Source: Nematostella vectensis (Eukaryota; Cnidaria; Anthozoa; Actiniaria; Edwardsiidae). From it: a DNA stretch of 64,000 bases. Below, one piece after another: positions 22,111 to 35,663 of the stretch. The translations under genes and the position numbers were made by a program. Each line of letters begins with the position of its first letter. Within the stretch, counting starts at the first letter, position 1. The notes beneath the pieces are model-generated. The model was given only the letters and a program-made list of their open reading frames with translations. It was not told where the DNA came from and did not search any database. Where the stretch lies: contig NC_064041.1 of the NCBI RefSeq assembly GCF_932526225.1, forward strand, positions 2,244,699-2,308,698, read 5' to 3'.

Positions 22111-23769
22111 GTATGACAATCAAGCTTGGCAGGTGTCATGTATGCATCAAGTGAAGTGCAAAACTGTGGTAACGTGATAGGTGACGTCATCGATGACGAC
22201 ACTAGAAGCAAAAAAAATATGCTGACGTCATCAAAATAAAAAATATTTATATTTCACCAAGGAAAGATCATATGGCATCCGAACACGGTAGGTGTCGTGT
22301 AGGTGTCAAGGGATGCAACAATATGGTCACATGTAGTGTGTTGTATTACGTCATGGATGACCTAACTTAATGCAAAAAACGTGATTAAAAGCAAAATCAT
22401 TCATATCTCTTGAAAGAAACATTGTTTCACAACCAAACTTGGCAGGTGTAATGCTTCTGTCAAGGAGGGTGCAAAAATATGGTCACGTGATTTGTGACGT
22501 CATCGAGGACAATTAAATTTCATTTTTGTTGGGCCTGCTCCGCAACGCCATCCACTACTTCAAGTTGGGATATGCTTCTTCCTTCAAAGAACCTGACGAA
22601 AGAGGCAAACATGTGTCGACTGCTCACAAAAACACAGAATTGAAGACAGAGTTTAATAATATCCTCAAAGCAGTAGTCTCTCTGGGAGGGGTGACCCAGG
22701 ACGATGTTGATGCCCTGAAGAATGCCCCTCTTGTAGAGGAGTAGATGAAGCTCTAGGAAGAGTGGTATCATCACAACATGGAACTGAGAAAGGAGGTGCA
22801 GGAATTCAAGCACAAACTGACTGAACTGAGTCACCACAGAGAAGAATGCAGCTACAACAAAGATGTCAGCTACTAAAGAGACACATTTTTTACACTACAT
22901 ATTTATCTTCTATGTTCACAGGTGGACATGTGACCAACATTAACAATGTCAAGGCCAGCGCCACAGCTGCTGTCGGGGACAATGCCACTGTGTCAAAATA
23001 AGTTCAAATGTTATTTTCTTCTTCCCTTGTAGCACAAATTTCTTTTAATTTGAGTATATCAAAGATTATGAAACAGTGTTCTTCAATCGCAGCATAATTC
23101 AATTTTCTCTCCTCTTTTAGCACTGTGCAAGCCTTTGTTTCCACGAAAGGTAATAAGAGGGAATAGGGATGCAACAGGATGGGGGTCGATACAGTAATAT
23201 GTAAAAAGGCTTATTTATCTAGTTTTACCCTTTTGACAAAGAAGATCGGGAAAAAACAAGCTGTACAAATAGCCCCCGATTATCGACTTGTTTTGTCCTC
23301 TTATATTGATTCTCTTCTGCTTGAGTTTCAAATATCATTTGGGGAGTGAAACAGAAAAGGTTTTCTTACATACTATGGCCTTTTATGTACCCATATACAC
23401 TCTGTTCACCTATCAATGTTAAACCGTTGGTGGGGGGAGGCGCCGCAAAGGGGTGGATTTGAAAAGTTTAACTGGCCCGTGTCTGGGGATTTTGACGTTC
23501 AGAGTACGTACAAGAAGTGGCAGGAGGAGGTCCTGAAGGCGTACACTCACTTCTCTCACTTCTCGTTCCGGCTGAACAAGGACGACAGTGAGCTGGACGA
23601 GCAGGATTGGTTCAGAGTCGAGATGGCACTCAAGGGACTGGATCTAATGTTTAAGCGAAGGACGGGCAGGGACTTGTCAATGACCCACCCAGTCATTTTT
23701 GAAGAGTTGAGTTGAATGAGGGTGAAGGCATAAAGCGATGCACCCAAGCAGCCGCTGCAGCTGATTACT
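22111..23769 (+). repeat. Copy C: partial copy of the 4.3-kb unit
   Basis: It aligns with copy A 12701-14343 from gtatgacaatcaagcttgg to gctgattact, then diverges abruptly into unrelated sequence. It contains the 72-residue segment (22526-22744) and the unknown exon (23416-23715, which carries an in-frame repeat THFSHFS). It lacks the mini-exon and zinc-finger part. It is more diverged from A and B than they are from each other. Confidence 0.85.
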
Positions 23770-26136
23770 TGGTTTTTCAGCTCGGTTTTTCAGCGTTTTG
23801 AAAGTTTTAATCGCACGAAAAGAGCGCCCAGGAGGGCAATCTTCTTAGGAAACTGGTAAGAGTAATCTTTGCAGTTTTCATTTTCTTGACTATGAATGTA
23901 AATTTATGAGCAGATCTACGCGAGAGTATTTATTTTTCCAGGGCGCTCAAGGAAGGCATCATTGGCTGCGGTAGGTGCTGTCTGTGCAATGCAGCCGTGC
24001 TTGCTTAATCGATGAGTAATTTTATTGCTTTGTAAAGGAGCATAAAAAAACCTAGTTGGAATGAGGAGTTACGAGTTTGCTTTGGGTTTTGGGGGAAACT
24101 ATTTCAAGCAATCAAGTCCATTTTTGTTGATGGAAGTTATGGGACTCAAGAGTCCGAAGACTTTTAACGTAAAACACCTAAAAAAATCAAATTGCTTGAA
24201 GATCAAAATAAACATCAAGCTAATATTAAAACACCCACATGGCCACCATATAATAATCTTAAAAAGAAAAAGGTCATCAGACAAAAAAAATGGGATCTCC
24301 TGTCCTCCCCCAGCAGTTAACCGCCTGATGCCGACAAGTATGACATCACACTTTTGTTCTGCCTGCTCCGCAACGTCATCCACTAGCTCAAGTTGGGATA
24401 TGCTTCTTCCTTCACCGTTTTCAGCATAAACGCACAATAACAATAACCGGAAAATTCGAAGAAAAAAACGCAGTTATGATCATTCTACTGACTTGTTATA
24501 GCAGTCAAACCCGAGAAAAAACGATGTTAACAGAGACCATTAAGGTGAATAGGCACCTCCATGTAGAGACAAAGTGAAGACTTCTACCGCACGATAATTG
24601 CTCTGAAACCCTACAAAAACGGCTTGTTACGCCAGCTGATTTTCTCCGTTTCTCACTTTATATTTTACCAACAATGCTTCGCGCCAGTCTAAAAAAAAAC
24701 ACTGCAAAATAGAGATTAGTTAGTTTCGCGTTCTTGTGTGTGATGTTGTGTGGTGCAAACACTCTTACAATAGTGGACAGCCGGGCTATCTGCATTGTTA
24801 AGATGCGCTCAGAGGTGGGAAATAAAGCACAACACACTAAATAACAACATCTAATTTACAGTCTCTCTTGTATTATTGAAATTCGGGAAAACCTAGCAGC
24901 ACCCCTTGAAAATCCATGAATCTCTAATACATTTAATTATGCTATGTATTGTGTATCAGTGCAAATCATAGTTTTTTTCACACTGCAGGAAATCTTAAAC
25001 GTATATCAAAAAAAGAGACACCGTCAAGGCGACATCGTTTATTTAAGTGTGGCAGTGTCTACTGTGACATAAAAATACAGATTTTGGGAAATGCCTTCTT
25101 GGATACAGATTTGGTTTGTTGTAATATACTGTATACATATTATTACTAGCCACAAAAGGGAATTTATTATGTCCGCAAATACGGTTATGAATGCAAAAGG
25201 TGTCCTGGTTACTTCCAGAGTTCAACATCTAAAAAATGACATTGTATACTTGTCAGTTTGCAAGACCAGTAATTTGTGTGTTGTATGTTTAGGTTAACAG
25301 AACGACCCGAACGACCACATCGATTATTTCGAAAAAACGTTTAAAGATTTGCGTCCGATGCCGGTTCCAGGAACCAACACAACAAAGGGACACAAGTACC
25401 TCACCGATGTGCTTATGCAGGAGGTGCTGTTTGTGAAATTATGTATAACAGAAATAGATGCCACCACATTCAAGAAAAACTTCTTTATATCGAGAACACG
25501 ATAGTCACCAACGGGGTTATCAAACTTATAGATGCTTTGCTGTTTTTTCTATCAAAAGGGTATGATATGGATCATAGGCCACATGCCGGGCAAGATTGGA
25601 GAGGGTCTTTTTAAAACACATCCACATCAGGTAGATGGGACCTCGGAGAATGCATGCATCGTAATTGTTTCAAGGGTAACGTAATGGCTTGTTTAGCCTC
25701 CCACAAAGGTTTTTTTTTGGAGGGAACACAGGGTTTGGCATTGTTACATGGGTTTTGATTGGTTGTTCGCAACAATAGCTCGATCGTAATTGGCCATGTG
25801 AAGACAATGACTTCATGTTTACAGGAACTGACAGTTTACAAAACATGGATTAGCTTTTTAGATCAATCTAATTGGTTTATTTATAGTACTCATGAAGCAT
25901 TACGGGTGGAATAGCTGTATATCAAGGATTTTTAGTTTTGTTTTTCTTAGGTATCATGTCATAGCTTACATTAGTATTTTGTTATTCCATCATAGAGGCA
26001 CTGGCCAGAGCAAAATCCAACTAAATCTTCGAGGCCTTAGAGAGGATGTGACAATTTGAGGTACTGGACTACTGCCTCATGACTTCCCAGGATTGAGATG
26101 GATGAAGTAATATTTAAAGATCCTCGGACTGACAAC
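23770..26136. other. Spacer with a 62-bp copy D fragment and a possible protein remnant
   Basis: Bases 24353-24414 match copy A near 13108-13170 (gcctgctccgcaacg). At about 25310-25505 a frame reads HIDYFEKTFKDLRPMPVPGT and continues to TRxR before a stop. It looks like a fragment of a multicopy element protein, but I cannot name it. No other gene is supported. Confidence 0.4.
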
Positions 26137-26820
26137 CTGACGAGGTTGGCAAACATGTGTCGACTGAAGTGGTACCAGTAAAGTATTTGTTCACATAAAA
26201 ATACAAAATTGAAGACCGGGGAGTTTAATAAGTACTGGTCTGATATATCCAAAGCGGTAGTCTCTCTTGAAGGGGTGACCAAGGACGATGTTGATGCCCG
26301 GAAGGATACCCCTCCTGTAGAGGAGTAGATGAAGCTCTTGGAAGAGTGGTACCATCAAAACATGGAACTGGCAAAGGAGGTGCATGAACCCAAGGACGAA
26401 GTGGCTGACCTTAATGTCACCACAGAGAAGAATGCAGTAAGTTCAAATGCTATTTTCTTATTCTCTTATACAATATTCACTTCTTATACAATATGTACAA
26501 TATTCCTTTTAATTTGAGTAAATCAAAAATTATGAAAGTGTTCTTCAATCGCAGCATATTTCTTTTTTTTCTTCTTCTTCTCTTCTAGCACTGCCTCAGT
26601 TTCTGTGTTTCCACGAAGGGTAATAAGAGAGATGTAATAAGATGAGGGTCAATACGGTTATATGTAAAAAGGCTCCTTCATCTAGTTTCACCCTTTTGCC
26701 CAAGTAGACAGGAAAAGAAGCTCTACAAATAGCTCTCGATTGTCGACTTGTGCAATCCCTTACATTGATTCTCTTCTGCTTGAGTTTCAAATATCATTTT
26801 GGGAGTGACACAGAAAAGGA
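26137..26820 (+). repeat. Copy E: old, diverged partial copy of the same unit
   Basis: It aligns with copy A 13182-13951: ggcaaacatgtgtcgactg at the left and atatcattttgggagtga at the right. It lacks about 160 bp between the gaatgcag and aagttcaaatg blocks. It also carries the shared TAG after the segment equivalent to LVEE. Confidence 0.75.
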
Positions 26821-29169
26821 TTTGTCACTGTATTCTGGTATTGTTTTGTATTCTCCTTTGTTCACAAGTCGTTCCAGGAAGTAACAAAACACTACAAGTT
26901 CTCAACATCACATATAATAACATCAGTCAAGATGGCAAGTAGTAGGCGCATGCAAATTGCGGAAGTCACACTCGGTCTGTAAAGGTTAATATATCCCCAA
27001 AAATATTTTGTAAAAGTATTTTTTTAAATAAACAATTACAAAGATATCTGCAAAATAAACAACAAATTAACGACCGAGTGATCTTGCTTGCGTTTGCTAA
27101 CTGAATTGATCAGATAAGTAAAATAATTTAAAATATCAAGTTGAGAAATAAATGAAAGAATCAGAAACAGTCTAACGAAGCACAGAGTTTTCGAAAAGGT
27201 AAATGATAACTAAAGCTGAACCATGTAAAGGTAAATAAATATCGAAGAAATAGACAGCAATTCGTTTGAAAGTCAAGTAAATCAAGTTATTAAAGAGAAA
27301 GAGGATTAAGCAGGAATCTCAATTTCAAAAGATCAAGAAGGAAAATGAAAAACTGAAGCTGAACAATGTAAAGAAAAGAAGATATAAACTAACAGAAAAG
27401 CTTAACGTGTAAAACGAACTAGAAATACATATCTTTTTTTTGCGGAGAGCCCAATGCTCATGATTTTTTCCAAGACGACTACAAATTTACTACACATTTC
27501 CAAATTTTATTGATTTATACGGTATTTTCTGTTTGCACATAGTGGGAGTAGTTCCGTAGCAGCGGGCAAAGTTCCGTTTCACTCAAACATTCTGTCTTCT
27601 GGTACGAGTTTTTTTTATTTGAGAATAAAAAAAAACATATTTACTGAATAACATCACATCTCTTCCTTTTTGCTTAAAATTGATCTATAACAATGATTTA
27701 ACTTCGCAATACAACAGGTTAACAAACCAAAAATCGTCAATGGGCTTTCGCTCGCGTGTTGCTAACAAATCCATATTGCAAGAAACAAAACGATCTGATA
27801 GAATTTTTCCAAAATAAATGCCACAACCCCCACAAATACTGAAACGGCAAAATAGACAAAAGGCAAAAATGTAGAAGATAAGGTGAGGCCAGAATTGGGT
27901 GATTTATTTTCGTGCACGAGAGCTCAACAAAAAGCCGTTTTTATTTACAAGAACAAAATGTGAATGCTACAGCCGCCAATGCAGTTGTCGTTTTTTTAGA
28001 GAGTTCTGCGATAACAATCCCATATCCCTTTTTAAGTTAGCCAGATAATGATTTAACTATGGTTAATCTTGGCCGTTTTATTTAATCATCCTATTATTAT
28101 ATTGATATATCAATCACAGTTTCAGTAATTATTTTAATATAGAATAATATTTCATCAAGCGCTAAATAATATCAAGGAGGTTGTCTTCAAAATGAAGCCG
28201 AATGACTGAAATAAAAGGCCAACATGATAAAAAATAACCGTTTAGAAATAACATTTTGGGATTAAATGATTAATTGAGAGCGGATAATCAAATCAATCCT
28301 TTTTGCGGCTTTATATCTGCAGTCAAGCCAAAAACACATTATGGGCGCAGGGTGATACGGAACTATTCCCTAGACCTCCGTAAAAAAATTCGCATCAAGT
28401 CAGAAAAAAACATACACATAAACAGACATTCTTTTTTCTAAGCATTCGTTTAAAAAATTGGGACATTTTTGTTAAAGGACGTATAGTTTCATCTGACATC
28501 CGTGACGCGGGTCAGTTCACTGTGCAGTAAAACGCCGCTCATTTTAGCAACAATTATCAAAATCGCTTCGAAATAATGATACTTTCTGAACAAACCATTG
28601 GTTTGTAGTTTGTAAGGTTAATAGTTTGTAGTTTGTAAGGTTAATAGTTTGTAGTTTGTAAGGTTAATAGTTTTTTTTTATCATTTAGGTAGGTCTTAAC
28701 GGAAGTAATTGTTTTCTGTAGCGGCATGGTGAAAATGTGTTCATGAGAAATTAGAATTAAAAGTTGAGTATTCAACATCGCTTCAAACGGAGCCGACGCC
28801 AGCGCGACACATGGTTATCAACCAGCAGCCGTGTACGTTTCATGCGTCAAAACTTTCACGAGTGGAAATGAGAGAAAAAAGATAAGGCCCTTGGTTTAGA
28901 AGATTACTATAGAGTTGACAAGACTATTGTCAAAAAGAGCAAGCTATTGAACCAGGAAGGCAAAAGCATGGCACCCTCATCCAAGCCACTCCGGGTGCTC
29001 TAGTGCGTTTGTCCCGGTAAGAGGCAGTAGAAAGCAGTCCTATCTTAGAAAGAAAAAGTAATAATAAACAAATCCAGGTTTACATCCATTGGTATTTCGA
29101 GTTTCATCGAGTTTGTGGAGGACAGTACACTGTTTATCAAGAATTTATTCAAACCTCAAGTCTAGAGTA
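26821..29169. other. AT-rich intergenic region
   Basis: No gene is supported. A 23-bp unit (gtttgtagtttgtaaggttaata) occurs three times in tandem at about 28604-28673. The rest shows only AT-rich sequence and poly-A runs. Confidence 0.5.
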
Positions 29170-30125
29170 GACAACATAATATAGGCAATTGCAGTACATG
29201 CCTATGAAGCCGGTAAAACGAGGAATTAGGGTTTTTTGTTTGTGCGAATCATCAACCGGTTTTCTTGCCAACTTCGATATTGATGTCGGGCGCTCAGCGA
29301 ACACTCCATTGGTTCAAAACTCAACGGAGTACATTGTTTTAGGCCTCCTCGAGAACTTTACTGGTCTGAACTTTTATGTGTTTATGGTTAATTGGTTTTA
29401 GAGTATTAATTTATTTCTAAAGCTTCAAGAACTTGGAATTTGTGCGTGTGGAACTCTGGGAACGAACAGCAAGGGCTTTCCGGCTTGTTTGAAAGAGGCT
29501 CAACTTCTACAGCAAGGCAACCCCCGCTTTTGCCCAATCGGGCAATATCACCATTGTCTCACGGCAAGACAAAGCCAAGAACAAACCTGTGACTGTCCTT
29601 TCTACAGTTCACGAGGCAGTAGGAGACGACACCGTACAGCGAAGAAGAAAGGGATCAAATGGGACAATGCAAACCATTGAGATCAATAGACCGCCGAGCA
29701 TTGCCAAGTACTGCAAATACATGGGTGGCGTGGACTTGAGCGACCTAAATCACTCTCACTACATTGTTTCTTCTTGTCGACACGTCAAGTGGTGGAAGTA
29801 TGTGTTTTTTTGTATTTGACATTGCTCTGCTGAACTCTTGTTGCCTGATGAAAGCCGTGACCCGAGCTAATTTGCCGAACATTGACTTGCATAAGACTCT
29901 CGCGAAACAGCTAATCAACAACTTCAGTGGCCATAAGCAAAGTGGAAGGCCAAGAACTGTGCCAGTGATTGCCGTAATCACCCACGAGTACGTCGAATTG
30001 GTGACTTCTGGCAAGGGCAAGCAATGCAAGAACTGCCAGCAAAGAAAAAGAAACCCAAAGGCTGCAAATCAAGAGACCTCGCGAGTCACGCTTCGTTTGG
30101 CGCCATTGCGATGCGGTATTGTGTA
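29170..30125 (+). pseudogene. PiggyBac-type transposase remnant
   Basis: Frames at 29189-29401, 29489-29680, 29589-29819 and 29764-30126 read consecutive parts of a DDE_Tnp_1_7 protein. These are YMPMKPVKRGIRVFCLCESS, then VFMVNWF (usually a DN-F/Y-type motif), then KLQELGICACGTLGTNSKG. They continue with YCKYMGGVDLSDLNHSHYIV, then KWWKYVFFCIFDIALLNS, and end with a cysteine-containing tail (CKNCQQRKRN). Several frameshifts and a stop after NWF make it inactive. The expected catalytic Asp before NWF is Val here. Terminal repeats were not found. Confidence 0.8.
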
Positions 30126-30239
30126 AGGGAACATGTTTTCAAGAATGGCACAGGCAGTCTGCTAAACTCTTTTAGCCTTTATATTTGAAGTTGATTTGAT
30201 GTAATTTTGTCGAGAACACGAATAAAATTGAAATAGCGA

Positions 30240-31270
30240 ATGATTCACTCGGAGGCATTAATTCATTTGGGAGGTCGGTACTATTTGTCAACCAAGCACC
30301 AGTCTATGATGGTGGGTAAAACCAAAGTCGACATGACGCCATTGAGGATATACCATTACCTTGTAACATCACTGATTCTCGAAGAGAACTGCGCTGAGAG
30401 AGTAATGTTCCCCTGTCATAATCAGATGCGTAGTATACCGATATACCTGGACACCAAGCCTTTCAAGATCAATTATTATTTTATGTTATTTGCACGACTT
30501 ATAAAAAAGATAAAAAAGACGGCAGTCATAGAGAATGCCAGGCTCAACCAAAATGTGATGAGAGGCCCAAGTGTGAAGGGAAGGCATATATTACCAAGAA
30601 CATCAATTCAAAAAGAAAACTTTAAAAGTACCAAAGAATCGGGAACATTTCAGCAAAACCCATCTATAAGATTTTTAACATTTTAACATCTAGTGCTAGA
30701 AATACCATTATTTTTAATAATTTAATGAGCCAAGTTAAGAAATATTTAACAGATAAGCCAAATGCACGATAAGGTATATAGTTATTAACTAACTGCACAT
30801 AGATCCATAGCAAGATCTAGACAGTGCTGAATACAGGAGATTTTGGTCCAATATCAACATGGACAGGGAATGGCTAAATATAGTTATGAGGACTTTACTG
30901 AGTGAATAACTAGTTCTCATTGCTTGTCAATCAGCCCGAATTGTTGTAAAGACGGATGCATTATCACAATGTTATTCTCAATCAACATTAATCTGCCCTT
31001 CACATATAATAATATTGTCAAAATCAAATAACAAAATCAGAGGCATTCCATGAAAACCAGGTTCATCAGCAGAACATTTACGCAACCATCAACCCTCGCC
31101 ATGCTCAAACTCGGAGGCATTAATTCATTTGGGAGGTCGGTACTATTTGTCAACCAAGCAACAGTCTATGATGTTGGGTAAAACCAAAGGCGACATGATA
31201 CCATTGTGGATATACCATTGCCTTGTAACGTCACTGATGTTCCACTAGAACTGAGCATTGGAACATGTCC
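30240..31270. repeat. Pair of about 150-bp direct repeats
   Basis: Sequence starting actcggaggcattaattcat at about 30245 recurs at about 31108 and continues in register to gtaacatcactgat / gtaacgtcactgat. The intervening 860 bp is AT-rich. An ORF at 30240-30686 spans the first copy but has no recognisable domain. The second copy shows frame breaks. It is possibly a retroelement fragment or an LTR-like pair, not resolved. Confidence 0.6.
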
Positions 31271-34200
31271 CTCAATAGAAACATTTATGGTACTTGTGTT
31301 TACAAAACGCCGTTTGCATTATATACCATGGACACCGGACAAGGCAACTAAAATTCTACATTACTAAAGCTTAGACAATTCAATGCTGAAGGAAAGGGAG
31401 CAGCTCGTAGGGCGACTCCAAAAGAGAGAAGAGTAAGCTTAGGGGTAAATAAAAGGTTGTTGTTGTTGTTGTATAATTTAATGAATTTATTCATTTACCA
31501 ATCCTGCCATGAGGTCTTTTTTTCATGACAACTCACAAAGCAGAAGCTGAAAGATATTTGCAAAACTTGCTGGGTAGCACGATAGGATAAATCTGAAATA
31601 GACTTTAAATAGACTTGCCCAGCTCCAGTTTTCAACAAGCGATTCTGGCTACCAGGTGTGATGTCAAAGTCACATTATAGGTTGTCGGTCATGTCGATAG
31701 CAAAAGTGATCACACAACAAGATTTCGCCAGCTTCTGCATACTAACCAAAGCACTTATCTCCAAGTTGTCAGTCATTTTTTTCTTGATTATCCTCAAGTC
31801 CTACTACACAAAGTGATACACAAAGCAGGTGATTCAAATTATTCAAGTAGCTCTCTTATGTGTTCTAGAATGACCAAAAGTGCAGTAGATAAATCTTAAA
31901 AAATTCTTGTTTTACTGCCAATCCAAAAGTTTAACCCAAGCTTCTGTTGAGACCAATGCTTGTTATTATTAGCTAGCATTTTATTATTAAGTATAATCAC
32001 TTTAAATCAGTGAACTGAAATTTGGAGTCGGCTGTGAGTTTTAACAAGTGACCGAAGAGGTCCAGCAATCCTATTGAATGTTGACTACAAGTCCACACCA
32101 CTGCAGTCAGGCCAAATAGAATACCTTCAAATGCCACATCCTTTCCCCTTTTAAACGATATATGACATAGTAAAAAAAAACAGCAGCTTACCACCAAGAA
32201 TTGTAAGGATGATTTACCCATCATTGAATTTACCATCATTCCACAATTCACTCAGCCACAAAATAAGATCAGAGCTCACATGTCTTACTGGGAGGGTTTA
32301 ATAAAGGCCACTTCGTTTTGTTCAAGATACTCAGTACAATCATGCACTCTAGTGAGATATCTGAATAGATAGCTAGTATTTATATCAGTGTCCTATTTGT
32401 TCAGGCCACCTTGGTAATGGCTTTGTTTGGGGCAAAAGTCTTTGTGCCCTTTAAAAGTGTGAAATTTCTTACAGGCTAAACAAACGGTTATGATGTTATT
32501 TTATGATGTTTGCTTAGTGTTTACACACATGGCTTTTATAATTTGTCTTTTTAATCATTATTTGAATTTCACAAAGCCCTAAATTATTTGTCAAATCACT
32601 GAAAACAGAGCACAGAAAAGAAGACAGAAAAGCTAGATTCCTCAAGCGTGTTTGAGATATGGCAGAATCATTCTTTAATAAATTTTCAATTATTCTAAAA
32701 TAATAGAAAGGCCAAAGCCTGAAGCTTTATAAGACCCGGTCAGATATTTTAGATAGAAAGGGGGAAATCAGATTTATTACCAGGAGTTGTCGAAGGGTCA
32801 AAATTGTTTAAAAAAATGGTGACCCTGCGGACAGAGATGGAGAAAAAACAGTGCAAAATATTTAGTGGCCGCTATGCTTTTGATGCATTATTCTAGGTTT
32901 AAACGGTCCATAGTTCTAAAGAATCTGGTACAAAATGAATACAATTCATATTTCACATTTTTGCTTAGAAAGTTGTGAAGAAATGCTCAAAGTGAAAGCG
33001 TCTTCGTTGTTTGATCTGAAGCTGTTGGTTTTAGGGTCGCACACGTTGGACCCGCATGTTCTTGCCCTATTTGTGGGCAAAACGTGAACTCGTTTCGAAC
33101 ATTTATCACAGTTTAACCCAATCTAGTGGTACCTTACCTTTGTATAATGCAGATACATCGTCCCGAATAATCCAGTTCATCATTCATAATAGTACGAGAA
33201 GAATAGAAACAGCAGAAAAACGCATCGACTCGCTGGTTCTTTCTGCCGGCCACGCTCGCATCACCTTCCCCTCTTCTTCCCACGTATCTTTGCGACGCGC
33301 GCATGAAACCGAGTCAGCGGCTACACGTAGGCTAGAGACTTGAAGCAAAACTTATTGGATAAAGTTCAAAATGTATTACAGCGGCGTATACAGGATTTCT
33401 TAATGGTCTGAGTTAACGTACGGCTCCACCTTATCTATAATATTTACGGAGCTGAACGTAAATTTGCCCGAAGTTTCACATACCCGTATGTACGCCACAG
33501 GAAGTCCATGTATCCAAGCCAAATCAAATCGAAACTGTAGGGGTGTTGTTGTAACGATTTTCCGCAATAAACAGGGGGCGCAGACCATTTTTTTTACGGG
33601 GGGCTGAAAAAAGAGTGGTGGAGTGGAAGGGGGGGGGGGGAGGTCTGGTATCACTTCCTCACCCTAAGGGAATTTGAGTAAATTGAAAAGAGAGCTCATA
33701 TCTTGTTTTTTTGTTAAATAAAAAAATACTAATGTAACAAAATCTCGTGTTTTTATTTTACTTCCAAAGGAGTAGTAGAACGATCAGACAACAGCGCAGC
33801 CTTGAACACTTATCAAATACATGGGAAATTCAGCCAGAGAACATTATTTAAAATTTTTTCCCTCTTTTTTGAAAAAAACAAAAAACAAAATGTCGGAAAA
33901 TTTGAAGGGGGCGCTATAACCACACAGCCCCCCGGTGTGCGGCCCCTGATAAACCAGATGATCTCTAACTCAACGTGTTTATTTATTCGAACAACCTGAT
34001 CTCTCTCACAAAACAGTGGAGGGGCAATATCCCTCCACTGCGCGTGTCAATGACAAACGATGCGTGACAATGCGTGACTCTCTTTAACAGGTGTAGTCGG
34101 TTAGTTGTTTATTTTTATTGTGATGTAAGGCATTTTTGTTAGCCAAATGCTAGATGTGGGCGATAAAGCATTAAAAGTAGTTGATTTGTTGAACTGATAT

Positions 34201-34581
34201 TGTGCGCCTTAGGGGAAGCTGGGAACAAAGAGGAGAATTTGCAATACTCTCTTTTTAGAACCTTTTTTTATAAGAAAGTCCAGCTTGTGATTTCACCAAA
34301 TTTTAAGAACATGCTAACAACATGCCGAGGCTCAGAAGGCACAAAAGAACATATTCAGCCTTAAAATGTCCCAGAAATAAGAACAGCCCAGCCTCAACTT
34401 AAAATTAGACGTTGTTATAAAAAAAAGAGTGTATTGACGGGTTAATTATTGTGTGTAGTACAGCTTTTTAGGTAATTTTATGTGGGGAACCTTGTAGATA
34501 TCAGACACCAACAAATTGTTGCTTCTTCTTATTGGTTTACCAAAGAAAGGAAATATTTTACACGTTTTCTTCAAAATCTTA
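31271..34581. other. Long stretch without supported genes
   Basis: A (GTT)n microsatellite lies at about 31454-31472. A perfect 10-bp inverted repeat (cagtggaggg / ccctccactg) lies at about 34014-34040. Several ORFs of 60-95 codons lack motifs or splice context. G-runs at 33630-33640 belong to a low-complexity patch. Confidence 0.5.
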
Positions 34582-34700
34582 CTATCTTCTGGATCCTATC
34601 TTCTGTATCCTGTCTTCTGGATCCTATCATCTGGATCCTGTCTTCTGGATTCTATCTTCTGGATCCTATCTACTGTATCCCGTCTTCTGGATCCTGTGTA
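34582..34700. repeat. 14-bp minisatellite
   Basis: About eight units of ttctggatcctatc and variants occur in tandem. The three overlapping plus-strand ORFs here are repeat translations. Confidence 0.9.
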
Positions 34701-35477
34701 ATGTTGGAAAGCTAGGATGAAGCTTTTTGCCACAGGATACTGGGACTTTGCCTGGTTTTTGCATGGATGATTACCTAATAAACGCCAATATTTCCCCGGA
34801 AGGAGCATAACCCTAGATGCCGCCAACGCAATCAGTCAATAGTCCCCCCCCCTCCCTCCTCCCACTTTCTGGCTAGTTCCGCTCCTAACGTACCAAATAC
34901 AGGGGGGAAAAAACTACTTTGAAAGGCAGAATGCTCAATCTGCTGATAAAAGATTTTAATTAAAGGATTTAGAGTAACAAAAAGCTAAAATCGCGATCTA
35001 AACGTCTAAAACCCGACTTGACACCCCCCTCCTCCCGCCCTGACACCTTTATCATTCATTTTAACCATAGAATGATGTCATTCAAATAAAGTGTCTTTAT
35101 TTGCCAGTAAGCATTAAATACATGTCTTTGTATTTCCCTCTACCTTCCTTTAAAAGTATATAGAAGTTTTACATCAACAGATCTGAATTTCGATAAAGCT
35201 AGCAGGCGTTTTGAGAGGATTTATCAGAAAGAACTCAAGATGACCGCCACAGTTTCCAGCTAGATGCAGGCCCTCTCCGAATCTTTTTCAAGAAATGTAA
35301 TCGACGTGAAATCTTCCCACTGTTTCAACGATTAACAACTAAAATCCTGTTGAATATTTTTCGCCCCACCAACGAGAAGCAAACAGCTCCACATATTATG
35401 TGAAGAAAAGGACGACTACCTATTAAGATGTGAATTCCTAAAACTTCATGTTCACGTAACCGTCGAAATATGTTCTT
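34701..35477. other. Spacer beyond the ATPase gene 3' end
   Basis: No gene is supported. It contains low-complexity C-runs (34843-34860) and AT-rich sequence. Confidence 0.5.
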
Positions 35478-35483
35478 TTTATT
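35478..35483 (-). terminator. Polyadenylation signal of the ATP13A1-like gene
   Basis: AATAAA on the minus strand lies about 73 bases after the stop codon, implying a very short 3' untranslated region. It is the first canonical hexamer after the stop. Confidence 0.6.
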
Positions 35484-35555
35484 ACAAATTTTGAAAATAA
35501 TGCTTTATGTGGAATTTTAAATATTCTATGAGCAGCAGCTAGATGGTCTGGATGG

Positions 35556-35663
35556 TTAATGATTTTTTAGACGCGACTTCCCAAGGATGAAGTTGAGGAC
35601 TCTATCCAACAAGAAGACTGCCATTGCATCGATTAGTAAGGTCTGGAGGAACACTTCCCGGAA
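35556..35663 (-). CDS. ATP13A1: ATP13A1-like exon 29 (last coding exon)
   Basis: Residues 1162-1196 and TAA (35556-35558). [20 protein letters not shown], then [13 protein letters not shown], matches the family C terminus (ADRVLQFFLGTPKLK). The acceptor is ttctag|TTCCGG. Confidence 0.9.
   Translation of the reverse strand, partial: FREVFLQTLLIDAMAVFLLDRVLNFILGKSRLKNH

Noticed and set aside
31997-32251. Minus-strand hydrophobic ORF as a possible ATPase terminal exon
   Set aside because: The genuine last exon was found at 35556-35663 with matching phase and family C terminus.
33056-33343. 95-codon ORF with a possible exon
   Set aside because: No motif, no good splice borders and no neighbouring exon to join.
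34013-34040. Short perfect hairpin as an RNA element
   Set aside because: Isolated 10-bp arms with no transcript context.
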